In this document: positions 33,924 through 41,694 of the stretch, piece after piece
Layout of the letters: each line of letters starts with the position of its first letter
Position numbering within the stretch: the first letter of the stretch is position 1
Source of the DNA: an uncultured Bacteroides sp.
GTDB lineage: Bacteria; Bacteroidota; Bacteroidia; Bacteroidales; Bacteroidaceae
Length of the DNA stretch: 64,000 nucleotides
Direction: 5' to 3'
Assembly: GCA_949289345.1 (NCBI GenBank)
Contig: CASENS010000007.1
Location: 32,340 to 96,339, forward strand
The notes under the pieces: generated by a model
Told to the model about the DNA's origin: nothing
Seen by the model: the letters and a program-made list of their open reading frames with translations, nothing else
Databases searched by the model: none
Position numbers and translations under genes: made by a program

Positions 33924-36068
33924 ATGAAAAGACTGATTTTGATTTTAGGGTTTGTGACGGGCGTGTCTGGCACGTTCGCCCAACAGACAGGGACGGTAAA
34001 CTATGATGACGGCAGACGTACGCTTTCGGCGGACAGCATCACCACGGGCGATGCGCGGATGGACAGCCTCTACCGTTCGCTGCCCGAGGTGATGGTCGTG
34101 GGCGAACGTCCCGTGGTGAAGGCGATGGGGGGGAAGCTGGAGTATGACTTGCCGAGGCTTATCGAGGGAAAGCCTGTGGACAACATCTACGATGCCTTGA
34201 AGCAACTACCGGGCGTGGCGGAGATGAACGGCGGGCTGACCCTCGGCGCGCGGGGCGTGACCATCGTCCTGGACGGCAAGGTGACAAACATGAGCACGGA
34301 GCAGCTGTATGCCCTGCTCAAGTCGATGCCTGCCGAACGCATTGAGCGGGTGGACGTGATGTTCAGCGCCCCGGCGCGTTACCAAGTGCGCGGGGCGATG
34401 ATAGACGTGCGGTTGAAGCATCGCATCGGCGACCCCGGCACGGTGCAGGGCGAGGCCTACGGCAAGTACGACCAGAGTCACGAAGCTACCTTCCAGGAGC
34501 GTGCCTCCTTATTGTATAATGGTGATAAATTCTCTCTCGATTTTCTTTACTCGCACGACCACGGCAAGGTCTACAACACCACGGACAAGGAGGCGCGCCA
34601 CTGGCAGGCGGCCACGGACGAGACGCACCTCATCGAGAACCACGAGGTGATGAAGGGACGGAGCCACAACCACACCTTCCGCCTCGGCACGGACTATCGG
34701 ATAGGGGAGAACCATGCGCTGTCCTTCGTCTACAACGGCACGTACATCACCAGCCATACCAACCAGCATACCACGGGCACGCAGACGGCCACGAACCTGA
34801 GTACGCAGACTTCGTGGCTGCACAACGGACGGCTGGACTACGAGGCGCCCATCGGGCTGAAGGCAGGGGCCGAGTTCATGTGGTATCGCACGCCGGGCGA
34901 CCAGTTGCTGCACAGCGAGATGGAAGGCGAGCGGACGGATTTCTACACCACCGACCTGCAACGCATCAATGCCTGGAAGTTCTACCTCTCGCAGGAGCAT
35001 TCGTTGAAGAACGGTTGGGGGCTGAACTATGGGGCGACGTACACCACGAGCGTGGATAATTCCTACCAATACTATTATAATGAAGAATTAAGAACGAAGA
35101 ATGAAGAATCGGTGTTGCCGCCGGACATGAAGTCGCGCCGCCGGGAGCAGACGCTGAATGTGTATGCGGGCTTCAACAAGTCGTTCGGGCAGAAGTGGAT
35201 GCTGGACGTGTCGTTGGCGGGCGAATGGTACAAGACACCTGTGTGGAACGAGTGGGACGTCTATCCCGTGCTGAACCTGACGTACCTGCCTGCACCGGGG
35301 CACATCCTGCAACTGTCCTTCAGCAGCGACAAGAGCTATCCGTCCTACTGGGAAGTGCAGGACGCCGTGTCCTACCTGGGCGGCGGATACTCCGAGATAC
35401 AGGGCAACCCGCTGCTGAAGCCCGAGAAAGACTACCAACTTTCGCTGAGCTACATCTTGAAGTCGAAGTACGTTTTCTCTTTCTGGTTCGACCACAACAA
35501 GGACATGTCCATGCAGACCCTCTACCAGTCGCCGGAGAAGTTGCTGGAGATATACAAGTCTCTGAACTTCGACTTCCGGCAACAGACAGTCGTGCAGGTC
35601 TCCGTCCCCTTCAAGGTAGGCACGTGGCTCGACTCGCGCCTTACGCTGACGGGGCTATGGCTGCGCGACAAGGACAGTGACTTCTATGACCTGCCTTTCG
35701 ACCGCCGTTCGCTGGCCGGTGTCGCCGTGCTGAATGCTACTTTCGCCCTGCCCGTCAAGCCCGACTTGCGCCTGACGCTCAACGGCTTTTGCCAGGCCGG
35801 AGCCATACAAGGCATCTATGACCTGCCCGCCAGCGGCAACCTCGACCTTGGCCTGCGTTACGCCTTCGCCGGAGGCAACTGCATCCTCACGGCCTGGTGT
35901 AAGGACATCTTCCAGACGGCAGGCATCGACCCGCAGATACGTTACGGCCGCCAGTGGGTGACGAACGATTACTCGTGCTTCCGTTCGGTGGGCTTGTCCT
36001 TTGCCTGGAAGTTCGGCGGCTATAAGGAGAAAAAGCGTGAAGGGGTGGATACATCCCGATTCAAATAA
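33924..36068 (+). CDS. Outer membrane beta-barrel protein with plug-like domain
   Basis: A 714-residue protein with a signal peptide (MKRLILILGFVTGVSGTFAQ). A short region without a typical carboxypeptidase-like domain leads to a plug-like domain (about 55-165; YDALKQLPGVAEMNGGLTLG) and an OMP_b-brl_3 barrel. It is GC-rich, like the divergent kinase. An in-frame low-complexity stretch, YYYNEELRTKNEESVLPPD, comes from a repeat at 35079-35110. The protein ends GVDTSRFK after a final strand (LSFAWKF), unlike classical barrels that end on an aromatic residue. It may be regulated by the divergent two-component system. Confidence 0.8.
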   Translation: MKRLILILGFVTGVSGTFAQQTGTVNYDDGRRTLSADSITTGDARMDSLYRSLPEVMVVGERPVVKAMGGKLEYDLPRLIEGKPVDNIYDALKQLPGVAEMNGGLTLGARGVTIVLDGKVTNMSTEQLYALLKSMPAERIERVDVMFSAPARYQVRGAMIDVRLKHRIGDPGTVQGEAYGKYDQSHEATFQERASLLYNGDKFSLDFLYSHDHGKVYNTTDKEARHWQAATDETHLIENHEVMKGRSHNHTFRLGTDYRIGENHALSFVYNGTYITSHTNQHTTGTQTATNLSTQTSWLHNGRLDYEAPIGLKAGAEFMWYRTPGDQLLHSEMEGERTDFYTTDLQRINAWKFYLSQEHSLKNGWGLNYGATYTTSVDNSYQYYYNEELRTKNEESVLPPDMKSRRREQTLNVYAGFNKSFGQKWMLDVSLAGEWYKTPVWNEWDVYPVLNLTYLPAPGHILQLSFSSDKSYPSYWEVQDAVSYLGGGYSEIQGNPLLKPEKDYQLSLSYILKSKYVFSFWFDHNKDMSMQTLYQSPEKLLEIYKSLNFDFRQQTVVQVSVPFKVGTWLDSRLTLTGLWLRDKDSDFYDLPFDRRSLAGVAVLNATFALPVKPDLRLTLNGFCQAGAIQGIYDLPASGNLDLGLRYAFAGGNCILTAWCKDIFQTAGIDPQIRYGRQWVTNDYSCFRSVGLSFAWKFGGYKEKKREGVDTSRFK
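35079..35110. repeat. Intragenic GAAGAATTAAGAA-type repeat
   Basis: A 32-bp A/G-rich stretch with repeats of GAAGAAT/GAACGAA lies inside the barrel gene, in frame. It is AT-rich in an otherwise GC-rich gene. Similar GAAGAATTAAGAA sequences occur between genes in Bacteroides (established impression, not checked here), so an inserted repeat is likely. Confidence 0.5.
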
Positions 36069-36079
36069 TCCCCTATGTG

Positions 36080-36110
36080 TTTGATTTCTGTTTTGTTATT
36101 CTTACCTTTG
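36080..36110 (+). promoter_or_regulatory. Consensus promoter TTTG-N19-TACCTTTG
   Basis: TTTG at 36080-36083 and TACCTTTG at 36103-36110 with a 19-bp spacer: the best match to the Bacteroides primary-sigma promoter in the window. It drives the small membrane protein genes and probably the M50-like protease. Confidence 0.85.
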
Positions 36111-36127
36111 TGGCAAATAATAAAGGT

Positions 36128-36328
36128 ATGAATATAAAAGAAAAAGCGGGAGATTTCCTGTTGGATATAGCTAAATTGGTGTTTGGTGGAGTGATATTGG
36201 CCGGAATTATGGCAGAAAGCTTGAACAAGGTATGGCTGTATTCTGTAGGTGTGGTAATTTTTATTGTTTGTCTGGTATTTGCATTTATGCTGTACAAGAT
36301 AGCTAAAGAAAATAAAAAGGAGGAATAA
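36128..36328 (+). CDS. Small membrane protein (DUF6722-like)
   Basis: A 66-residue protein with two membrane helices (about 12-32 and 37-58) and a charged lysine/glutamate tail. The start at 36128 is chosen because the upstream in-frame codons (from 36077) overlap the promoter. It resembles small Bacteroides proteins called DUF6722. Function is unknown. It begins a tight three-gene run: the micro-ORF follows after 2 bp. Confidence 0.7.
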   Translation: MNIKEKAGDFLLDIAKLVFGGVILAGIMAESLNKVWLYSVGVVIFIVCLVFAFMLYKIAKENKKEE

Positions 36329-36330
36329 AT

Positions 36331-36429
36331 ATGGAACTGATTTACTTTTTATTGGTTTTTCTGGTAGGACTTTTGATTTGCATGGTTTATACGATGGTGA
36401 AATACCGTCATGTCCTTTTCAAAAAGTAA
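36331..36429 (+). CDS. 32-residue single-helix membrane microprotein
   Basis: ATG 36331 to TAA 36427-36429 encodes MELIYFLLVFLVGLLICMVY and a basic end (MVKYRHVLFKK). It is preceded by AGGAGG (36319-36324), a much better ribosome binding site than most genes here have. One hydrophobic helix (about 3-22) and a positive tail suggest an inner membrane peptide, perhaps a subunit of the adjacent M50-like protease or of the upstream small protein. The next start (36431) is 1 bp after its stop. Confidence 0.65.
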   Translation: MELIYFLLVFLVGLLICMVYTMVKYRHVLFKK

Positions 36430-36430
36430 T

Positions 36431-37555
36431 ATGAAGAAATACTTGCCCGCTGTGGTGGCGTTCTTAGTGGCGGCGGTGAGCGGTTTTCTCATTGCTGTGC
36501 TGGTGCTGAACAGGGATGGGGGAGGCATGTCGTTCGGCGAGTTTATCGGTAAGTTGGTCTGGTTGCTCGTGTGTTTGTTTGTATCTGTCTTTATTCACAT
36601 CATTGCCCATGAAGCCGGACACATGGTAGCAGCCCTGATGCGAGGTTGGCGATTCGGGTCTTTCATGATTATGGGCGTGGTGTTGAGCCGGCGGGACGGG
36701 CGTTGGCAGTTGTCTCGTTTCAGTATGCCCGGTGCCGGAGGCCAGTGCCTGATGCTGCCACCCGAAGGAGGCGATACACCCGGTGGCATTGCGTTTTACA
36801 ATGCGGGTGGTGTGCTGGCCAATGGGTTGTTGGTGATTGCGGCGAGTATTCCGTTGTTGGTGTCTTTCAGTTCCTTGCCTTTTCTGTTAATGAGCTTTTT
36901 GGTCGGTATGGTGCTGGTGGGCGTATTCTTGGCGTTGCTCAACGGGATTCCCCTTACCGTAAACGGTCTGCCCAACGATGGAATGAACCTGCTGAAGTTG
37001 CATAAAGATGCCTTTGCAACAGAAATCTTTCTCCGTACCATGCGCATCATGGGATTGTTGATGCAGGGGAAGAATCGGGAGCTGGACAATTATCCCTACA
37101 TCTGCGACAAACGCCCGCTGGATTTCTCTAATGCCCTGCATGTGATGGCCTTGGCAAGCGACATTTCCTTAGCCCTAATGCGGATGGATTTCGACAAGGC
37201 ACGTGCCATTCTGCAACGCATAGAGCCGGAGTGGGAAAAGGTGGTGCCTGTCTACCAAAACGAGCTGAGTATGGAGGCAGTCTACCTCACCTTGATGGCT
37301 CCACACCAACCTTCTGACATTGACCGCCTGCTTACTCCGTTCTTTGTGAAATACCTGCGTATGCAAGCGGCCTTCCGTCCGACGGCCTTGCGGGTTCAGT
37401 ATGCCTTGGCTCTTCTACATGAGCATGACGAAGCCAAAGCCAATGAATGCTATGAACGCTTTCAAAAGGTGTGTCGACATTACTACATCCGGGGGGATGT
37501 GGAGATAGAGCGCCGACTGGTGGAGGAAGTTCGCCAACACCAGCCGGCACCATGA
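36431..37555 (+). CDS. M50-like membrane zinc metalloprotease
   Basis: A 374-residue protein with several membrane helices in the first 190 residues. The zinc motif is HEAGH (His60, Glu61, His64), followed by the NG-x-PLTVNGLPNDG segment that supplies the third ligand in M50 proteases. The remainder (about 195-374) is a soluble helical domain with TPR-like character. There is no PDZ domain, so it differs from site-2 RseP. The start MKKYLPAV at 36431 is preferred over 36410, which lies in the microprotein. It converges with topA (6 bp between stops). Substrate unknown; an intramembrane or ABC/peptide-processing role is inference. Confidence 0.78.
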   Translation: MKKYLPAVVAFLVAAVSGFLIAVLVLNRDGGGMSFGEFIGKLVWLLVCLFVSVFIHIIAHEAGHMVAALMRGWRFGSFMIMGVVLSRRDGRWQLSRFSMPGAGGQCLMLPPEGGDTPGGIAFYNAGGVLANGLLVIAASIPLLVSFSSLPFLLMSFLVGMVLVGVFLALLNGIPLTVNGLPNDGMNLLKLHKDAFATEIFLRTMRIMGLLMQGKNRELDNYPYICDKRPLDFSNALHVMALASDISLALMRMDFDKARAILQRIEPEWEKVVPVYQNELSMEAVYLTLMAPHQPSDIDRLLTPFFVKYLRMQAAFRPTALRVQYALALLHEHDEAKANECYERFQKVCRHYYIRGDVEIERRLVEEVRQHQPAP

Positions 37556-37561
37556 AAGGAT

Positions 37562-39910
37562 TTATGCTTTCTTGCGTGTCGTCCGTCCTTTGCGTTTCGG
37601 CCGGTCGGTATCGTTTTGCAGGGCTACCAGCTTGAGACACGCTTCTAAATTGAGGTCTTCGGGCGTGATGCCTTCGGGAATCTTGTAGTTGCTTCCTTTG
37701 TAGGCGATGTATGGACCGTAGCGGCCGTTCATAATTTCCAAGTCAGGCTCTTCCTCGAATTTCTTGATGTGTCGTTTGGCCTCTGCTTGGCGTTTGGTCT
37801 CGATGAGCTCTACCGCTTCGTCCAAGGTGACAGTCATCGGGTCGGTACCGGCGGGCAGGGAGGCGAATACTCCGTTGCATTGTACGTAGGGACCGAAACG
37901 GCCGTTACTTACTTTGACTTCCGCTCCTTCGTGCTCACCCAGTGTACGTGGCAGTTTGAAGAGTTTCAACGCCTCGTCCAGCGTGATGGTTTCGATGGAC
38001 ATGCCTTTCTCCAGACGGGCGAAGCGTGGTTTGTCCTTATCGTCCGCACTGCCAATCTGTACCATGGGGCCGAACCGTCCGATTTTTACTGATACGGGTT
38101 TGCCGCTGACGGGGTCGGTGCCCAACATGCGTTCACCTGCACGATGCTCGCTCTTGACGGCAAGTGAGCTTTCCACAGACGGATGGAATTTCTTGTAGAA
38201 ACGGTCCAGGACATCAGTCCATTTCTCTTCCCCTTCGGCTATTTCGTCAAATTGCTTTTCCACGGTGGCCGTGAAGTTGTAGTCCAGAATGTCGGGGAAA
38301 TATTGAGTCAGGAAGTCGTTTACTACCATACCGATGTCCGTAGGAATCAGTTTGGATTTCTCGGCTCCGGTCAGTTCCGTATGGGTTTCGTCCGTGATAG
38401 GATGGTCTTTTTGCAAGGTCAATACATTGTAGGACCGCTCCTTACCGGGCTTTTCGCCTTTCACTACGTATTCACGCTGTTGGATGGTGGAAATAGTAGG
38501 CGCATAAGTCGAAGGACGACCGATGCCCAGTTCCTCCAACTTGCGTACCAAGCTGGCTTCCGTGTAGCGGGGAGGTTGTTGAGTGAAACGTTCGGTAGCG
38601 GTGATTTGTGCGTAATTTAGTGTTTCTCCTTTGGATAATGGAGGAAGCAGTCCGGTTTCGTCATTCGATTCAGCCTCGTCATCACGTGATTCGCGATAAA
38701 CACGCAGGAAACCATCGAACTTCACCACTTCACCTACGGCTGTGAATTCTTCGGGCGCATTGTTGAGGCCGATGGTAACAGTGGTCTTCTCCAGTTCGGC
38801 ATCGGCCATTTGTGAGGCAATGGTGCGTTTCCATATCAAGTCGTACAAGCGGCGTTCCTGTGCGCTGCCTTCTATCTTCGCGTGGTCCATATAGGTAGGG
38901 CGGATGGCTTCGTGTGCCTCTTGCGCGCCTTTGGTCTTGGTCGTGAAGTGGCGGGAGTGCAGATAGCGTTCGCCCATCTTGGCGGTGATGGTCTCTCGGG
39001 ATGCGGCAATGGCCAGTTCGGAGAGGTTCACAGAGTCGGTACGCATGTAGGTGATGTGTCCCGATTCGTACAGGTTCTGCGCTATCATCATGGTCTGTGC
39101 TACGGAGAAACCCAATTTGCGGGCTGCCTCCTGCTGAAGAGTAGACGTGGTGAAAGGAGCTGCCGGACTCTTTTTGAGCGGGCGGGTGGAAATGTCGCGG
39201 ATGGTGAATTCGGCATTCTCACAACGTTCGAGGAACTTGCGTGCTTCCTCTTTGGTTTTAAAGCGTTGCTCCAATTCGGCTTTTACGTCTACAATTTTGC
39301 CGTTGGCATCGGGTACGGGGAAAATGGCGGTTATCCGATAGGCAGCCTCGCTGTGGAAGGCTTGGATCTCACGCTCACGTTCGGCAATCAGACGGACGGC
39401 TACGGATTGTACACGACCTGCCGAAAGGGCGGGCTTTACTTTGCGCCACAATACAGGCGACAACTCGAAGCCTACGATACGGTCCAGTATGCGGCGTGCC
39501 TGTTGGGCATCTACCAAGTTCAAATCTATCTGACGCGGATGCTCAATGGCATTCAGAATAGCGTTCTTGGTGATTTCATGGAATACGATGCGACGTGTGT
39601 GTTCGGGCTTCAGCCCCAATACTTCATACAGATGCCAGGCGATGGCCTCTCCCTCACGGTCCTCATCGGATGCCAGCCAAACGGTCTCGGCTTTGGCGGC
39701 TTCTTCCTTCAGTTGGGCGACCAGTTTCTTTTTGTCCGCCGGTATTTCGTATTGCGGCTCAAAGTGATTCTCTATATCTATACTGAAGTTTTTTTTGCGT
39801 AAATCGCGTATGTGACCATAGCTGGACAATACTTCGTAATCTTTGCCCAGAAACTTTTCGATGGTCTTTGCCTTTGCCGGTGACTCGACGATAACTAAGT
39901 TCTTCTGCAT
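37562..39910 (-). CDS. topA: DNA topoisomerase I
   Basis: A 782-residue type IA topoisomerase that relaxes negative supercoils. The Toprim domain (1-140) has the acidic motif LASDEDREGEAIAW (79-92), and the catalytic Tyr288 lies in SGHITYMRTDS. C-terminal repeats without zinc cysteines (KVSNGRFGPYVQCNG, IMNGRYGPYIAYKG) and a lysine-rich tail follow, as usual in Bacteroidetes. It is probably monocistronic, with a promoter at 39953-39960. Confidence 0.96.
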   Translation of the reverse strand: MQKNLVIVESPAKAKTIEKFLGKDYEVLSSYGHIRDLRKKNFSIDIENHFEPQYEIPADKKKLVAQLKEEAAKAETVWLASDEDREGEAIAWHLYEVLGLKPEHTRRIVFHEITKNAILNAIEHPRQIDLNLVDAQQARRILDRIVGFELSPVLWRKVKPALSAGRVQSVAVRLIAEREREIQAFHSEAAYRITAIFPVPDANGKIVDVKAELEQRFKTKEEARKFLERCENAEFTIRDISTRPLKKSPAAPFTTSTLQQEAARKLGFSVAQTMMIAQNLYESGHITYMRTDSVNLSELAIAASRETITAKMGERYLHSRHFTTKTKGAQEAHEAIRPTYMDHAKIEGSAQERRLYDLIWKRTIASQMADAELEKTTVTIGLNNAPEEFTAVGEVVKFDGFLRVYRESRDDEAESNDETGLLPPLSKGETLNYAQITATERFTQQPPRYTEASLVRKLEELGIGRPSTYAPTISTIQQREYVVKGEKPGKERSYNVLTLQKDHPITDETHTELTGAEKSKLIPTDIGMVVNDFLTQYFPDILDYNFTATVEKQFDEIAEGEEKWTDVLDRFYKKFHPSVESSLAVKSEHRAGERMLGTDPVSGKPVSVKIGRFGPMVQIGSADDKDKPRFARLEKGMSIETITLDEALKLFKLPRTLGEHEGAEVKVSNGRFGPYVQCNGVFASLPAGTDPMTVTLDEAVELIETKRQAEAKRHIKKFEEEPDLEIMNGRYGPYIAYKGSNYKIPEGITPEDLNLEACLKLVALQNDTDRPKRKGRTTRKKA

Positions 39911-39952
39911 ATTTTTGACTTTGTAGCGGGCATATCCCGTTGATTTGCCCGC

Positions 39953-39960
39953 AAAAGTAG
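39953..39960 (-). promoter_or_regulatory. -7 element of topA
   Basis: TACTTTTG followed by CGGGC on the minus strand, about 42 nt before the topA start. Confidence 0.6.
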
Positions 39961-40001
39961 GAAAAAAACTACGTTCTCACCTTATTATATAAGAAAAAAA
40001 T

Positions 40002-41678
40002 CTAAAAACGGAAACTGACGCCTCCTAAAAAACGAATGCTTTGTGCCGGACAACCGTAGTACACTAAGTAATGTTTGTTCAGCAGATTCTCCGCTTGAGC
40101 ATAGATGGAGATGCCGTCGAACAGTTCGTAGGTGACACCCGTATAGAGGTTATTCACTGATTCTGCCTTCCAGGAATTTTCTCCTTCACGGGAGATAAAT
40201 TCATGGCCGAGGTTGATGGTCAATGCCTCTATGGGCCGTACCTCCAAGTTTAGATAAAGCTCAAAGGCTGGTTTTAGGTATAAATGAGCCTGGCTGGCAT
40301 CGTCTTCCCAAAGGTGGAAGATTCCTTTGCCGAAGAAGCTGACAATGTCTCGGTAGGAATAATTCGCCTCCACGCCTACATAGCTGTTGTAGATGTCATC
40401 TTGGTAGAACCAGTCGCTCCATGCGCTGGAAGCGTAATCTCCCGAATATAAGTCATTCAATAAAGATTGTACACCGCCGAACGCATGAAACCACAGACCG
40501 GATACAGGACTGCCCTTGATGCCCAGTGCCGCGTTGAAGAATTCGTAAGTGGAAGTCATGAAATAAGGGCTGTTGGCATAAGGGTCTGTCTGCTCCAGAC
40601 GGCGGAAATCATTGGCCTGCTTGTCTCCAGTGACTTGCAGATATGCCCGATACTTGTCGGCAAAGGTATATTGGACTTTGATGTCCGGCGATAGAAGCAG
40701 GCGATCTACCAGCCAGTCCCCACTACGGACACCGAGTAACACGTCCAGGTGTGCACCTAAGCGTATATCCCAACCATTGTGTTGGTACAGATAGTGGGGC
40801 GATAGTCTGATTTCGCTGTAATTTTGGGAATTATCATTGCTTGAATAGGCTAATCCGTCATAAAAGAAGTTGTCCATGTCGAAGCCTAAGCCGATGCTGC
40901 TTTTCTCTGAGATGCTTCCTTGTACATTGGCTTTGGTACGGAGCAATGTTTCTCCGATGTCTTTTAGAGGCCTATCGTACGTAAATCCATTCTGACGCTG
41001 ATAAAACATCAGGTTAGTTTCGGCTTTAAACTGTACGGGCAGATTCTTGTCTGTAGAAGCTACGCCTACATGCACATCACCTGAGGTAAACTTCTGCTTG
41101 TTTGCCGTCATGCCGGGTTGCAGGTTGAAGTTATGCAGTCCGAAGTTGCCCGCCACGTTCAAGTTCAGTGTGCGGAAGTTGTGCAGGTAGTCCACACGTG
41201 CTTGCGTGCGGTAGTAGCGTGACTTCCAGTCCTCCACGCCTTCACCCATGTCCAAGTCTCCGTTGCGTCCGTCCATGGCGAACGTTACGTTCAGCCGGTC
41301 TTTTGGGGACAGTGTAAACAGATAGTTGGCACGGGCGTCCAGATTGTTATAGATGCCGTAACCCAAGCGCGCGTAGCCGGCTTTTGTCTTGTCCTGTTTC
41401 TCGCGAATCACGTAAGGACGCATAGTCCCGATGGGTAATCGGGAGGCGGGTTGCAGTGTCTCGTTATACTCTACGGCTTTCTTGCTTACCGTAGGCTCTT
41501 CGATGCGGGGCAGGACATTGACCTTGGCGGCATCCCGGATGTTCGGATCGTACTCCTGTTCTACGACCACCGTGCGTGCCAGTGTAGTATCTTTTGCCTG
41601 CTCTTGGGCTTGTAGGCTCAGTGGAAAGGCCATAAGTGCCATTCCTCCGTACAGGATGGGTAATATATTCTTTTTCAT
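40002..41678 (-). CDS. Plugless outer membrane beta-barrel protein
   Basis: A 558-residue protein with a signal peptide ending SLQAQ. The mature N-terminus (TVVVEQEYDPNIRDAAKVNV and following) is followed by a barrel similar to the second half of TonB-dependent receptors (ending RFLGGVSFRF) without a plug. It is encoded 16 bp after a large TPR protein, a recurrent pair in Bacteroidales. The barrel may form a channel or scaffold used by the TPR lipoprotein-like partner. Function is unknown. Confidence 0.75.
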   Translation of the reverse strand: MKKNILPILYGGMALMAFPLSLQAQEQAKDTTLARTVVVEQEYDPNIRDAAKVNVLPRIEEPTVSKKAVEYNETLQPASRLPIGTMRPYVIREKQDKTKAGYARLGYGIYNNLDARANYLFTLSPKDRLNVTFAMDGRNGDLDMGEGVEDWKSRYYRTQARVDYLHNFRTLNLNVAGNFGLHNFNLQPGMTANKQKFTSGDVHVGVASTDKNLPVQFKAETNLMFYQRQNGFTYDRPLKDIGETLLRTKANVQGSISEKSSIGLGFDMDNFFYDGLAYSSNDNSQNYSEIRLSPHYLYQHNGWDIRLGAHLDVLLGVRSGDWLVDRLLLSPDIKVQYTFADKYRAYLQVTGDKQANDFRRLEQTDPYANSPYFMTSTYEFFNAALGIKGSPVSGLWFHAFGGVQSLLNDLYSGDYASSAWSDWFYQDDIYNSYVGVEANYSYRDIVSFFGKGIFHLWEDDASQAHLYLKPAFELYLNLEVRPIEALTINLGHEFISREGENSWKAESVNNLYTGVTYELFDGISIYAQAENLLNKHYLVYYGCPAQSIRFLGGVSFRF

Positions 41679-41694
41679 ATTGTCTTGAAATGAG

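Noticed and set aside
34206-35582. Several long minus-strand frames
   Set aside because: All are shadows of the GC-rich barrel gene at 33924-36068.
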